Origin: Chromatiales bacterium
GTDB taxonomy: Bacteria > Pseudomonadota > Gammaproteobacteria > SZUA-152
Direction: 5' to 3'
Length of the DNA: 9,576 nucleotides
NCBI GenBank assembly: GCA_026999335.1
Contig: JALTPW010000650.1
Location: 1 to 9,576, forward strand
Both the position numbers and the translations under genes were made by a program. Positions 1 to 6,708 of the stretch are shown here, one piece after another (positions within the stretch are counted from its first letter, which is position 1; every line of letters starts with the position of its first letter). The notes under the pieces were generated by a model that saw only the letters and a list, made by a program, of their open reading frames with translations, searched no databases and was not told the origin of the DNA.

Positions 1-697
1 GGATGGCGGTGACGGGTTCCATGCCCTGTGCCAGCAGGGCGGTGATGGCGGCTGCGAGGGTACAGCCGGAGCCATGGTAGCTGTGTGGCAGGCGTTCCCA
101 GGTGTAGGTCTCGATGACGCGGTGGCCGCTGTAGAGGCCGTTGACCACGTTGGGGGTGGCCTCGTGGGTACCGGTGATGAGTATGTATTCACTACCCATC
201 TCCAGCAGCTCCATGGCGCAGGCGTCGAGGGTGTCGGCCTCGGGGGCGAAGAGGCGTGCCTCGTTGCTGTTGGGGGTGAGCACGGTGGTCAGCGGAAACA
301 GCAGGCTGGCCATGGCGTTGAGCATGTCGCCGTCGGCGAGGTCACCACCACCGCCGGCGCTCACCAGTGGATCGAGCACCACCGGCAGGTTGGGGTAGTC
401 CATGAGGATGGTGTGAATGGCCTCGACGTTTTCCACGCTGCCGATCATGCCGATCTTGATAGCGGCGACCGGCATGTCTTCTAATATCGCTCGCGCCTGT
501 TCCACCAGCAGCGGGGTGTCCACGGCCTCGTAGCGTAACAGGTTCTGCGTGTCCTGCACGGTGATGGCGGTGACCACCGGGGTGCTATGTACACCCAAGC
601 TGGCGAGGGTTTCGATATCGGCCTGCAGGCCGGCGCCGCCGCTGGGATCCATGCCGGCGAAGGACATGGCAATGGGCGGGTTGGGGTTGTTGCTCAT
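1..697 (-). CDS. thiD: Hydroxymethylpyrimidine/phosphomethylpyrimidine kinase, 3' end cut by window edge
   Basis: ThiD phosphorylates 4-amino-5-hydroxymethyl-2-methylpyrimidine and then its monophosphate, giving HMP-PP for thiamine synthesis in the cytoplasm. The reverse strand reads 232 codons without a stop. The N-terminal substrate loop is SFAGMDPSGGAGLQADI (residues 12-28), followed by TAITVQDT (43-50) and KIGMIG (81-86). The anion-hole motif HGSGCT is at 208-213; its Cys212 stands where other ribokinase-fold enzymes carry Asp, a ThiD hallmark. The family is about 260-270 aa, so roughly 30-35 C-terminal residues lie outside the window. The ATG at 697-695 is preceded by GGAG nine bases upstream. 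A second ATG at 705-703 gives only a three-codon ORF. The gene is divergent from the DUF5063-like gene. Confidence 0.95.
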   Translation of the reverse strand, partial: MSNNPNPPIAMSFAGMDPSGGAGLQADIETLASLGVHSTPVVTAITVQDTQNLLRYEAVDTPLLVEQARAILEDMPVAAIKIGMIGSVENVEAIHTILMDYPNLPVVLDPLVSAGGGGDLADGDMLNAMASLLFPLTTVLTPNSNEARLFAPEADTLDACAMELLEMGSEYILITGTHEATPNVVNGLYSGHRVIETYTWERLPHSYHGSGCTLAAAITALLAQGMEPVTAI

Positions 698-821
698 GGG
701 ATCATGCTCCGTTTTTGATATAGCGAGTTTAGTGTAATGTCCTGTGCCTGGGTAATCTGCAAGTGCCGGGGATGTCGTCTACACTTTTTCCTGTGCGGAT
801 AATAGGTGATGGTGGAGGTCG

Positions 822-1352
822 GTGGTGGAAGCAATTTCTTCGCAGTGTGGACAGATGGCGCGGGTCGCCGAGGAATACTGTCGTCTGATCGATGATTTCG
901 AGCCGGACAGCCTGGGTCGGGCATGGTGGTTACAGCTTGAAAAAGTGTTGCCGCGGCTGCATGTGGCGGTGATTGCGCTGGCTGAGCCGCACAATGGCTA
1001 CGCGGTCTATACCCTGCCCGATGACGAGCAGCGCTTCGAACTTTACATGCGCTTGCATGACAGACTGTATGCCAACCCCCTGCTATGGTCTTCATGCAGT
1101 GAATATCGCCTGTTGGCGCGTCTCTGTGACCGCCTGGCCGATGACCTCACGGACATGTATTTCGATCTGCGGCGGGGCCTGACTCTGCTCGAGGCCTATC
1201 CCGCCGACCCCGGCCGGGCGGTGGGCGACTGGCAGAACAGTTTCTATCTGCACTGGGCCCAGCATCTGCTGGATGCCGAGCGCTGGTTGCACACGGTGGA
1301 TACCGCCAAGCATGGGGCGGTGGGGCGACCGTGGCAGACGATGATAGTCTGA
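822..1352 (+). CDS. DUF5063-like protein of unknown function
   Basis: This is a soluble, probably all-helical protein of about 176 aa. It has no signal peptide and no membrane segment. It is rich in Trp, Leu and Arg, with the recognisable stretches DMYFDLRRGL (residues 111-120) and W-x2-SFYLHWAQHLLDAERWLH (137-157). These resemble the DUF5063 family as I remember it; the match is recalled, not searched, and the function is unknown. An in-frame TGA at 807 limits upstream extension. A GGAGGT Shine-Dalgarno at 814-819 lies two bases before GTG 822 but five before GTG 825, so the true start may be 825. The strong GC bias at third positions supports coding. The gene diverges from thiD across about 124 bp and stands apart from the downstream regulator. 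Confidence 0.72.
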   Translation: MVEAISSQCGQMARVAEEYCRLIDDFEPDSLGRAWWLQLEKVLPRLHVAVIALAEPHNGYAVYTLPDDEQRFELYMRLHDRLYANPLLWSSCSEYRLLARLCDRLADDLTDMYFDLRRGLTLLEAYPADPGRAVGDWQNSFYLHWAQHLLDAERWLHTVDTAKHGAVGRPWQTMIV

Positions 1353-1501
1353 CGTTTCATTTCCATCACTGTTGTGCCTGAAAAAAGCGCCAGACGGGGA
1401 ACGAACGCAGGACGCAGGCAAGGAGTGAGGGTACGACGGCATGGCACCGGCTGGCTGTGGCGGGTGGGATATTGACACAACATGATGAGAAAAGGTTTTG
1501 A

Positions 1502-1939
1502 ATGTCAGTTGAACAATCTTTTGCGGTTGCCTTGCACAGTGTCTCCGTTTTGGCGTGTGTGGCGCCAAAGTTGGTTACGGCAAGCTTTATCGCTGAAAAT
1601 ATATCGGTCAATCCTGTGGTCGTGCGGCGCACCCTGGTGCATTTGGTAAAGGACGGCATTGTCAGGTCACAGCCGGGTTTGAAAGGCGGCTATTTTCTGG
1701 TTCACGACCCAGGAAAAATAACACTGCTGGATGTATTGAAGGCGGTGCGGCAAAACGGTGAATTTACCCGTCGTCATGGTTTTCCTGCGGCAAAATGCGA
1801 AGAGGGTGTGGCGGTCGAAAAAGTGCTCGAAAAGGTCTTCATGGAAGCAGACCAGGCCATGTATCAGTATTTTGAAAAGGTAACCCTCGGCCAAGTCCTG
1901 GCCGAAGCCGGGGTGCGTCCGCTTGCGCAAACAGGCTAG
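1502..1939 (+). CDS. Rrf2-family winged-helix transcriptional regulator
   Basis: This 145-aa protein has the size and fold plan of Rrf2 regulators. There is an N-terminal winged helix (about 1-66) with recognition-helix sequence VNPVVVRRTLVHLVKDGIV (36-54), a wing QPGLKGGYFLV (57-67), then ITLLDVLKAV (73-82) and a C-terminal dimerisation helix (about 103-127). IscR, NsrR and RsrR use three clustered cysteines or other ligands for an Fe-S centre. Here only Cys19 and Cys99 are present, so Fe-S binding of the IscR type is unlikely. A thiol-switch or ligand sensor of the YwnA/HypR kind is more plausible (inference). ATG 1502 is preceded by AAAGG at 1491-1495. Its position upstream of an azoreductase-like gene on the same strand suggests that this gene is its target. 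Base composition is more AT-rich than in flanking genes. Confidence 0.88.
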   Translation: MSVEQSFAVALHSVSVLACVAPKLVTASFIAENISVNPVVVRRTLVHLVKDGIVRSQPGLKGGYFLVHDPGKITLLDVLKAVRQNGEFTRRHGFPAAKCEEGVAVEKVLEKVFMEADQAMYQYFEKVTLGQVLAEAGVRPLAQTG

Positions 1940-1970
1940 TCAGCGCTGAAAGGCACTGAGTTTTAATCCC

Positions 1971-2028
1971 TGCGGGTCAATTCCCCGCAGCTTGCTGCGA
2001 ATATCGTCATTCCGGCGTCGGCCGGAAT
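1971..2028. repeat. REP-like block of overlapping palindromes after the rrf2 gene
   Basis: Three inverted repeats are packed here. TGCGGG/CCCGCA (1971-1976/1984-1989) overlaps CGCAGC-TT-GCTGCG (1986-1999), so those two hairpins compete. ATTCCGGC-GTCG-GCCGGAAT (2009-2016/2021-2028) is a perfect 8-bp stem and is followed by CCAGTGG. Sequences of the type TCATTCC...GGAATCCAG are dispersed in many proteobacterial genomes as REP elements. Copy number in this genome cannot be judged from one window. The block may also stabilise or end the rrf2 mRNA, although no U-tract follows. Confidence 0.6.
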
Positions 2029-2125
2029 CCAGTGGTTGAAACCCCTGGACATTGGCTTGCGCCAGTGTGGGTACAGGTCACCAGGTCGTTGTTGACGGGT
2101 TGTAATGTTGATGGGGTAATAGGGG

Positions 2126-2155
2126 TTGACAGTGGGCTTTTGATCGGTAAATAAT
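2126..2155 (+). promoter_or_regulatory. Predicted sigma70 promoter for the azoreductase-like gene
   Basis: A perfect -35 hexamer TTGACA is at 2126-2131. After an 18-bp spacer comes AATAAT (2150-2155), which matches TATAAT at five of six positions. The predicted transcription start is near 2162, giving a leader of about 60 nt. The -10 lies inside the operator-like dyads at 2146-2180, an arrangement typical of repression. Confidence 0.55.
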
Positions 2156-2180
2156 TAGAAACAGTAATAGTTACCATTAT
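2146..2180. promoter_or_regulatory. Operator-like dyads overlapping the azoR promoter
   Basis: GGTAA (2146-2150) and TTACC (2171-2175) frame an imperfect 30-bp dyad. Further inward positions also match (GGTAAnTAnT), and ATAAT/ATTAT at 2151-2155/2176-2180 add symmetry. GTAATAGTTAC (2164-2174) is itself palindromic, with 4-bp arms GTAA/TTAC. The similar GTAAATAATTA (2147-2157) starts 17 bp earlier. The site covers the -10 and the predicted start. The Rrf2 protein encoded upstream is the obvious candidate binder (inference). Confidence 0.4.
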
Positions 2181-2222
2181 GTTTTTGCGGGTTCATGGGA
2201 AATTGTTTTAGGAGGGCTTGAT

Positions 2223-2855
2223 ATGTTGTTGTGTATAAATTCCAGTGTCAGGGATGAAAGTTCCAGAAGCCGTTTGCTCGTCGATCAATTTTCTGCTGCC
2301 TGGCGTGACTACCACCCTGGTGAAGCGATTGCGTGGCGGGATGTGGGAAAAAACCCACCGTCACATCCCTCTGCCGACTACATCACTGCCAACTACACCT
2401 CGCCAGAGAAAAGAACGCGTGAAATGGTTGCTGTATTGGAAGAGTCTGATCAATTGATCGACGAGATATTCAGTGCAACTCATTTGGCGTTTGGTGTGCC
2501 GATGTACAACTTCTGTGTTCCTTCAACGCTTAAAGCCTACATTGACAACCTTGTGAGGATTGGGCGGACATTCAGAGTAATGCCAGATGGGGGATTCGAA
2601 GGACTTCTGAGCGGAAAAAAAATGGTGGTGATTGTTGCCAAGGGGGCGATTTACACGAAAGGAACTCCAATGGAAAGTTTTGATCATGTAGAGCCCTATA
2701 TGCGCACGGTTTTTGGTTTTATGGGCGTGGTGGATATGCAATTTGTAGCGGCGGATGGTATGGATTTCGGGGATGAAGAGTACCGCGATATTTCTTTTGC
2801 GAAGGCGGGTTATGAGCTGAAAAAGATTGTGGAACGATGGCAGCTGGAACGGTGA
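2223..2855 (+). CDS. azoR: FMN-dependent NADH-azoreductase-like / NAD(P)H quinone oxidoreductase
   Basis: This is a cytoplasmic flavodoxin-fold enzyme of the AzoR family, which transfers two electrons from NAD(P)H through FMN to quinones or azo compounds. It has 210 aa against about 200 in E. coli AzoR. The FMN-phosphate loop is INSSVRDESSRS (residues 5-16). The flavin-binding PMYNF is at 93-97, followed by STLKAYIDN (101-109) and FRVMPDGGFEGLLSGKK (117-133), all in AzoR order. The GFMGV segment is at 165-169. A strong AGGAGG (2210-2215) sits seven bases before ATG 2223. The gene follows the Rrf2 regulator after a 283-bp gap with its own promoter and converges on hemJ. The GC content of lines I counted is about 42-58%, clearly below that of argA or clc, hinting at a different origin. 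The actual substrate is unknown, so the symbol denotes the family. Confidence 0.88.
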   Translation: MLLCINSSVRDESSRSRLLVDQFSAAWRDYHPGEAIAWRDVGKNPPSHPSADYITANYTSPEKRTREMVAVLEESDQLIDEIFSATHLAFGVPMYNFCVPSTLKAYIDNLVRIGRTFRVMPDGGFEGLLSGKKMVVIVAKGAIYTKGTPMESFDHVEPYMRTVFGFMGVVDMQFVAADGMDFGDEEYRDISFAKAGYELKKIVERWQLER

Positions 2856-2891
2856 GTGAAAGAAAACCCGGTAAAATCTTCGCTGTGCAGG

Positions 2892-2945
2892 CGCTGCGAT
2901 TACGGAAGCTCAGTAGCAGATTGTCATTTGCTGAATGTCGCAGCG
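2892..2945. repeat. Inverted repeat in the azoR/hemJ convergent gap
   Basis: CGCTGCGA (2892-2899) and TCGCAGCG (2938-2945) are perfect 8-bp arms around a 38-nt loop. Inside, AGCAGAT-TGTC-ATTTGCT (2915-2932) forms a second stem with one wobble pair. The element lies between two convergent genes, so it may act as a bidirectional transcription end. There is no U-tract on either strand, so it is not a classical intrinsic terminator. Confidence 0.35.
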
Positions 2946-2956
2946 AGGCTCAATCC

Positions 2957-3376
2957 TCAAGGCCGGATGTACACCAGCAGTACGATGCCGATCAGCGCCA
3001 GCACCGGCGCCTCGTTGAACCAGCGATAGAACACGTTGCCGCGGGTGTTGCGGTCGTGCTTGAAGTCGTTGACCAGTTTCACGCACCAGATGTGATAACC
3101 GATCAGCGCCAGCACCAGGACCAGCTTCATGTGCAGCCACATTTCACCTTTGTAGGCTTCCCAGGCGTAGCCGGCCAGCAGGATAAGGCCGAACAGGGTC
3201 GTCAGCGCCCCACCGATGTGCGTCATAATCAACAGCTTGCGCTCCATGACCTTGAAGCGTTCGTTGCCGATAGCATCGTCGCTCATGGCATGGTAGACAA
3301 ATAGCCGTGGCAGATAGAACAGTCCGGCAAACCAAGTCACCATGAAAATGACGTGAAACGCTTTGAGCCACAGCAT
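2957..3376 (-). CDS. hemJ: Protoporphyrinogen IX oxidase HemJ (UPF0093/CopD-like membrane protein)
   Basis: HemJ oxidises protoporphyrinogen IX to protoporphyrin IX, the penultimate step of haem synthesis, at the inner membrane. The 139-aa protein has the family's length and four predicted helices (about 3-25, 53-71, 82-99, 122-137). The family's conserved His is present in LKAFHVIFM (His8), and the conserved Lys in WLHMKLVLV (Lys84); both are implicated in haem binding and activity in HemJ proteins. The N-terminal segment FAGLFYLPRLFVYHAM is typical. The ATG at 3376-3374 is preceded by purine-rich GAGAGAAGAAAAAC. Only 26 bases separate it from the clc stop codon, so it is probably co-transcribed with clc. 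Its presence suggests that this organism uses HemJ rather than HemG or HemY. Confidence 0.9.
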   Translation of the reverse strand: MLWLKAFHVIFMVTWFAGLFYLPRLFVYHAMSDDAIGNERFKVMERKLLIMTHIGGALTTLFGLILLAGYAWEAYKGEMWLHMKLVLVLALIGYHIWCVKLVNDFKHDRNTRGNVFYRWFNEAPVLALIGIVLLVYIRP

Positions 3377-3402
3377 GTTTTTCTTCTCTCTTGTTGCAGT
3401 TT

Positions 3403-5094
3403 TTACGGCTGGCGATAATGTGCCTCGACGCTTTGTCGAGAAAGGGTGCCGATGATGTCGCCGCCACGGATGATGTAGAGGGCATCGACCTTGTGTTCAT
3501 CCATCTCGTCCAATGCCTGTTGCAGGGTGGCCTGCATGCCGATGGGGCGGATGTCGTCGCGCTGAGCGGGGATCTCCAGCAAATCCACTTCCGCCTCGCC
3601 GGGGCGGGCCGTCAGATGGCGTGCCAGATCTGCCGCCAGTAGTAATGATACCGGCTGTCCATCCTCGAGTACCAGCACATGAAGCGGCTCATCGATGAGC
3701 AGACTTTCCGCCGCCGAGTGACTCAGTGTCCGTGTGGTGGTGGCCAGCGAGGTGTCCATTACGCTGGCCACGCCGACGCGGCGCAGGGCCTGTGCCACCG
3801 GGTTGCTGCGGTAGTCCAGGCCACGTGCACGCAGCAGGGTGAGGAATACCGAGTCGCGCCCGAAGACATGGCTGGCGATGATATCCGATACTACCACTAC
3901 CAGCATGCCTGGCAGAATGATGTGGGGATTGTAGGTCAGTTCCAGCAGCGCCATCAGTGCCGCCAGCGGCGCTTGCAGGGTGGCGCTCATCATCGCCCCC
4001 ATGCCCAGCATGGCGTAGAAGCCGGGTGAGGCCACTTGGCCCGGGAACAGGTATTCCGCGGCGATGCCCAGGGCGCCGCCAGCGCAGGCGCCGATCACCA
4101 GGGTCGGGCCGATGAGTCCGCCCGGCAGCCCCAGGCCCAGTCCCACGGTGGTGGCCAGCACCTTGAAGACCATCACCAGCAACAGGAAGCCCAGCCCCAA
4201 CTCACCTAGCATGGCAGCGTTCACGGTGTCATAACCGATACCCATCACCGCCGGCACGAACAGCCCGCACAGGCCAACAAAGATACCGGCCAGGGTCATG
4301 CGTTGCCAGATGGGGAAGCGCGTACCGAACAGGGTGACACGCTGTAGCTGGCCGATGAACACGGCCGCCAGCGCGCCGATGGCGATGCCCATTACCAGCA
4401 TGTACGGCAGTTCCAGCAGCGAAACCATGTCCATGGGCGGTACGATGAAGGCCGGCGCCGCGCCGAATGCCACGCGGCTGACGGCGGTGGCGGTTACTGC
4501 GGCGAGGATCACCGGGGCGAAGCCGGCGATGGTGTATTCCATCAGGATCACTTCCATGGCGAAGATGACCCCGGCGATGGGGGTGTTGAAGGAGGCGGCG
4601 ATGGCGGCGGCAGCACCGCAGGCAAGCAGGATCTGGATGCTGTTGTTGGGCAGCTGCAGGCCCTGGCCGAGCAGGCTGCCACAGGCTGCGCCGAGGTGTA
4701 CGCTGGGGCCCTCACGGCCCACCGAGTGACCGCTGACGATGCTCATTGCGGCGCCGACAAATTGGAGTAGCATGTTGCGCAGTGGCAGATGGCCCTGAAA
4801 ATAGGCCAGCCGCTCCAGCACATGAACCACGCCCACTTGCGCGCCGCCGGCAAGCTGGAACAGCAGGCCGATGAACAGGCCACCAAGGGCCGGCAGGCTG
4901 AAGCGCCAGAAGGCCGACAGACCCTCGTAATTTTCTACGTCGCCGCCGGGCAGGAAGCTCATTTGCAGTGAGTCGATGAGAATACGGAAAAGGACGATCA
5001 CGCCGCCTGCCAGCAGGCCACTGCACAGCCCCAGCACGGCCAGTGTGGGCAGGGCGTCGGCGTGGGCCAGATGGGTGCGCAGTTTGTCCAGCAT
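3403..5094 (-). CDS. CLC-family chloride channel/transporter with C-terminal CBS pair
   Basis: This is an inner-membrane CLC protein of 563 aa: a transmembrane core (about 15-410) plus a cytoplasmic pair of CBS-like segments (about 441-563), which E. coli ClcA (473 aa) lacks. The gating motif GREGP is intact at 126-130 with external Glu128. NTPIAGVIFAMEV (170-182) matches the NAPLAGILFIIEE segment of ClcA, placing Val182 where ClcA has the proton glutamate Glu203. GIFAP is replaced by GGLIGP (325-330), GSGIP by a GAQVGVV-like stretch (84-90), and the Tyr445 equivalent appears to be Phe417. These alignments are by eye. Together they make channel-like or weakly coupled transport possible. The ATG at 5094-5092 has only a weak Shine-Dalgarno. 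It precedes hemJ by 26 bases and lies 185 bp downstream of argA. Confidence 0.92.
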   Translation of the reverse strand: MLDKLRTHLAHADALPTLAVLGLCSGLLAGGVIVLFRILIDSLQMSFLPGGDVENYEGLSAFWRFSLPALGGLFIGLLFQLAGGAQVGVVHVLERLAYFQGHLPLRNMLLQFVGAAMSIVSGHSVGREGPSVHLGAACGSLLGQGLQLPNNSIQILLACGAAAAIAASFNTPIAGVIFAMEVILMEYTIAGFAPVILAAVTATAVSRVAFGAAPAFIVPPMDMVSLLELPYMLVMGIAIGALAAVFIGQLQRVTLFGTRFPIWQRMTLAGIFVGLCGLFVPAVMGIGYDTVNAAMLGELGLGFLLLVMVFKVLATTVGLGLGLPGGLIGPTLVIGACAGGALGIAAEYLFPGQVASPGFYAMLGMGAMMSATLQAPLAALMALLELTYNPHIILPGMLVVVVSDIIASHVFGRDSVFLTLLRARGLDYRSNPVAQALRRVGVASVMDTSLATTTRTLSHSAAESLLIDEPLHVLVLEDGQPVSLLLAADLARHLTARPGEAEVDLLEIPAQRDDIRPIGMQATLQQALDEMDEHKVDALYIIRGGDIIGTLSRQSVEAHYRQP

Positions 5095-5129
5095 GCAGAG
5101 GGAAATCCGTTCAGTCGGTGTTCAGGTAG

Positions 5130-5158
5130 TTGACTTGCCCGGGGCCATCCAGTACAGT
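5130..5158 (+). promoter_or_regulatory. Predicted sigma70 promoter facing away from clc
   Basis: TTGACT (5130-5135, five of six matches) is followed by a 17-bp spacer and then TACAGT (5153-5158, four of six). The predicted start is around 5164-5166 on the plus strand. No plus-strand ORF begins before the terminator at 5218-5242. Confidence 0.45.
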
Positions 5159-5164
5159 CGTAAG

Positions 5165-5242
5165 CATCTGGTGGGAGGAAGCTACCGGATTCTAACTAGT
5201 CATAATAAAACATTTAGAAAGCGGCTTCGGTCGCTTTTTTTT
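5165..5242 (+). ncRNA. Candidate small RNA of about 78 nt
   Basis: The stretch between the predicted promoter and a strong intrinsic terminator is too short and start-poor to encode a peptide. A hairpin CTGGT/ACCGG (5168-5172/5184-5188, one G-U pair) would present GGGAGGAAGCT in its loop. A GGA displayed in a hairpin loop is the kind of site bound by CsrA/RsmA proteins. An AU-rich linker (5189-5217) leads to the terminator stem. It lies antisense to the 5' flank of clc, so an effect on the clc leader is also possible. The evidence is promoter, fold and terminator only, with no family match, so this is a prediction. Confidence 0.35.
5218..5242 (+). terminator. Rho-independent terminator with TTCG tetraloop
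   Basis: AAAGCGGC (5218-5225), TTCG (5226-5229) and GTCGCTTT (5230-5237) form an 8-bp stem with one G-U pair, running into eight consecutive T (5235-5242). It is well formed only on the plus strand; read on the minus strand, the stem is followed by the mixed sequence CTAAATG. There is no plus-strand gene upstream, which is what suggests the small RNA. Confidence 0.75.
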
Positions 5243-5279
5243 GTCCGCGATTGTTACCGTCCATACGCTTTAGCGGACA
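5242..5279. repeat. Inverted repeat just after the argA stop codon
   Basis: TGTCCGC (5242-5248) and GCGGACA (5273-5279) are perfect 7-bp arms with a 24-nt loop, lying directly behind the argA stop. On the argA transcript the hairpin is followed by a run of A, not U, so it may be a 3'-end stabiliser rather than a terminator. Confidence 0.35.
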
Positions 5280-6614
5280 TTACGTCAGTGCCTTCACAAA
5301 TACCTTTGAATTACGCCGGTAATTGTACATGGTCTGCCGCTTTGCTGGCAGCGTCTTTGGCTCGGCCTGCGCAAAGCCGCGCTCGCGGAACCAGTGCGAG
5401 GCCTTGGTCGAGAGCACGAACAGGCGCCGGATGCCTGCTTCAACGGCACTTTGTTCGAGATACTGAAGCAGGGCGTCGCCGCGCCCTTGGTCACGGTAGT
5501 CCGGGTGTACGGCGAGACAGGCCAGTTCCGCAGCGCTGTCGTCGAGCGGGTACAGGGCCGCGCAGGCGATGATCATGCCGTCGCGCTCGACCACCGTGAA
5601 GCGCTCGATTTCCATTTCCAGCCGCTCCCGCGAACGCCGCACCAGCAGCCCGGCCGCCTCCAGTGGGGCGATCAATTCGAGGATGCCGGTGACGTCGTCG
5701 ATTGTGGCCCGGCGCGTGCCCTCGTAGCGGTCGGTGCTGATCAAGGTGCCGATGCCGTCACGGGTGAACAGCTCCTGCAGCAGGGCGCCGTCGACGTGGC
5801 GTGGTATCAGATGTACGCGACGTACTTGGTGCCGGCACAGATTGACGGCGCTGCTCAGCATGCGCTGCATGTCTTCTGGCAGCTTGCGGCGCGAGGCCAG
5901 TACCTGCATCGCCTCGTCCAGTGACAGCTCGCGTGTCAGGCGTTTGCGACTGTCGCGCAGGCCAGGGCCTTCCACCAGATACAACACCTTGTCGGCCTGC
6001 AGGGCGATGGCGGCGGCGCTGGCTACGTCCTCGGCGCTGAGGTTGAACACCTCGCCGGTGGGCGAATAACCGATGGGCGACAACAGTACCACCGAGCCCT
6101 GATCCAGCTGCGCACGCAGGGCCTCGTGGTCGATACGCCGCACTTCACCGGTGTGTAAATAATCCATGCCTTCGTGCACCCCCAGTGGGCGGGCGATGAC
6201 GGCATTGCCGGAGGCGACGCGGATACAGGCTCCGGCCATGGGCGAATTGGCCAGCCCCATGGACAGCAGGGCCTCGATTTCCACCCGCACGCTGCCCACC
6301 GCCTCCTTGACGCAGGTCAGCGCCTCATCGTCGGTAATACGCAGGCCGTTGACATAGTGCATGTCGGCGCCCCGCGCCTTCAGTCGGGATTCGATCTGTG
6401 GTCGTGCACCGTGTACCAGCACCAGACGGGTGCCGAGACTGTTGAGCAGAGCGAGGTCGTGGATCAGGCCGGCGAACTGGTTGTCCTGCACCGCCTCGCC
6501 ACTGAACATGACGACGAAGGTGCGGCCACGGAAGGCGTTGATATAGGGGGCGGAGTCGCGGAACCCGCGCACGAAGGCGGGGGGTTGGGGCGGCGTTGCC
6601 GGCGTGCTCGGCAT
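5280..6614 (-). CDS. argA: N-acetylglutamate synthase (amino-acid N-acetyltransferase)
   Basis: ArgA transfers acetyl from acetyl-CoA to L-glutamate, the first step of arginine synthesis. Its 444 aa compare with 443 in E. coli. An N-terminal amino-acid-kinase-like domain (about 24-290), which in ArgA binds the feedback inhibitor arginine, includes VVMFSGEAV (34-42) and LVLVHGARPQI (64-74). A linker GIGTLIS (287-293) leads to a GNAT domain (about 300-444) with the acetyl-CoA loop VHPDYRDQGRGDALL (369-383) and the characteristic tail YNYRRNSKVFVKAL (430-443). The ATG at 6614-6612 has a weak AGAGA upstream. An overlapping out-of-frame ATG at 6658 gives no homologous protein. The gene diverges from djlA over 174 bp, and a possible -10 TACAAT lies on the minus strand at 6662-6657. 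I saw no convincing ARG box. Confidence 0.97.
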   Translation of the reverse strand: MPSTPATPPQPPAFVRGFRDSAPYINAFRGRTFVVMFSGEAVQDNQFAGLIHDLALLNSLGTRLVLVHGARPQIESRLKARGADMHYVNGLRITDDEALTCVKEAVGSVRVEIEALLSMGLANSPMAGACIRVASGNAVIARPLGVHEGMDYLHTGEVRRIDHEALRAQLDQGSVVLLSPIGYSPTGEVFNLSAEDVASAAAIALQADKVLYLVEGPGLRDSRKRLTRELSLDEAMQVLASRRKLPEDMQRMLSSAVNLCRHQVRRVHLIPRHVDGALLQELFTRDGIGTLISTDRYEGTRRATIDDVTGILELIAPLEAAGLLVRRSRERLEMEIERFTVVERDGMIIACAALYPLDDSAAELACLAVHPDYRDQGRGDALLQYLEQSAVEAGIRRLFVLSTKASHWFRERGFAQAEPKTLPAKRQTMYNYRRNSKVFVKALT

Positions 6615-6708
6615 GTTATGTCTCTGAAATTTAATGTGATTCGGCGGTTATCCGACATTGTAACGCAGCTGTCGCGGGATAACAGCCGGGCTTTGTCGGT
6701 AAGACATG

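Noticed and set aside
1405..1418. Tandem ACGCAGG repeat
   Set aside because: It is only two 7-bp copies, too short to separate from chance.
1472..1500. Perfect TTGACA as a promoter for the rrf2 gene
   Set aside because: The -10 position (about 1495-1500) reads GTTTTG and would overlap the Shine-Dalgarno and start codon region, so no usable transcript would result.
2837..3304. 155-codon plus-strand ORF overlapping azoR and hemJ
   Set aside because: It runs antisense to hemJ, is low-complexity in Gln/His/Arg and has no recognisable domain.
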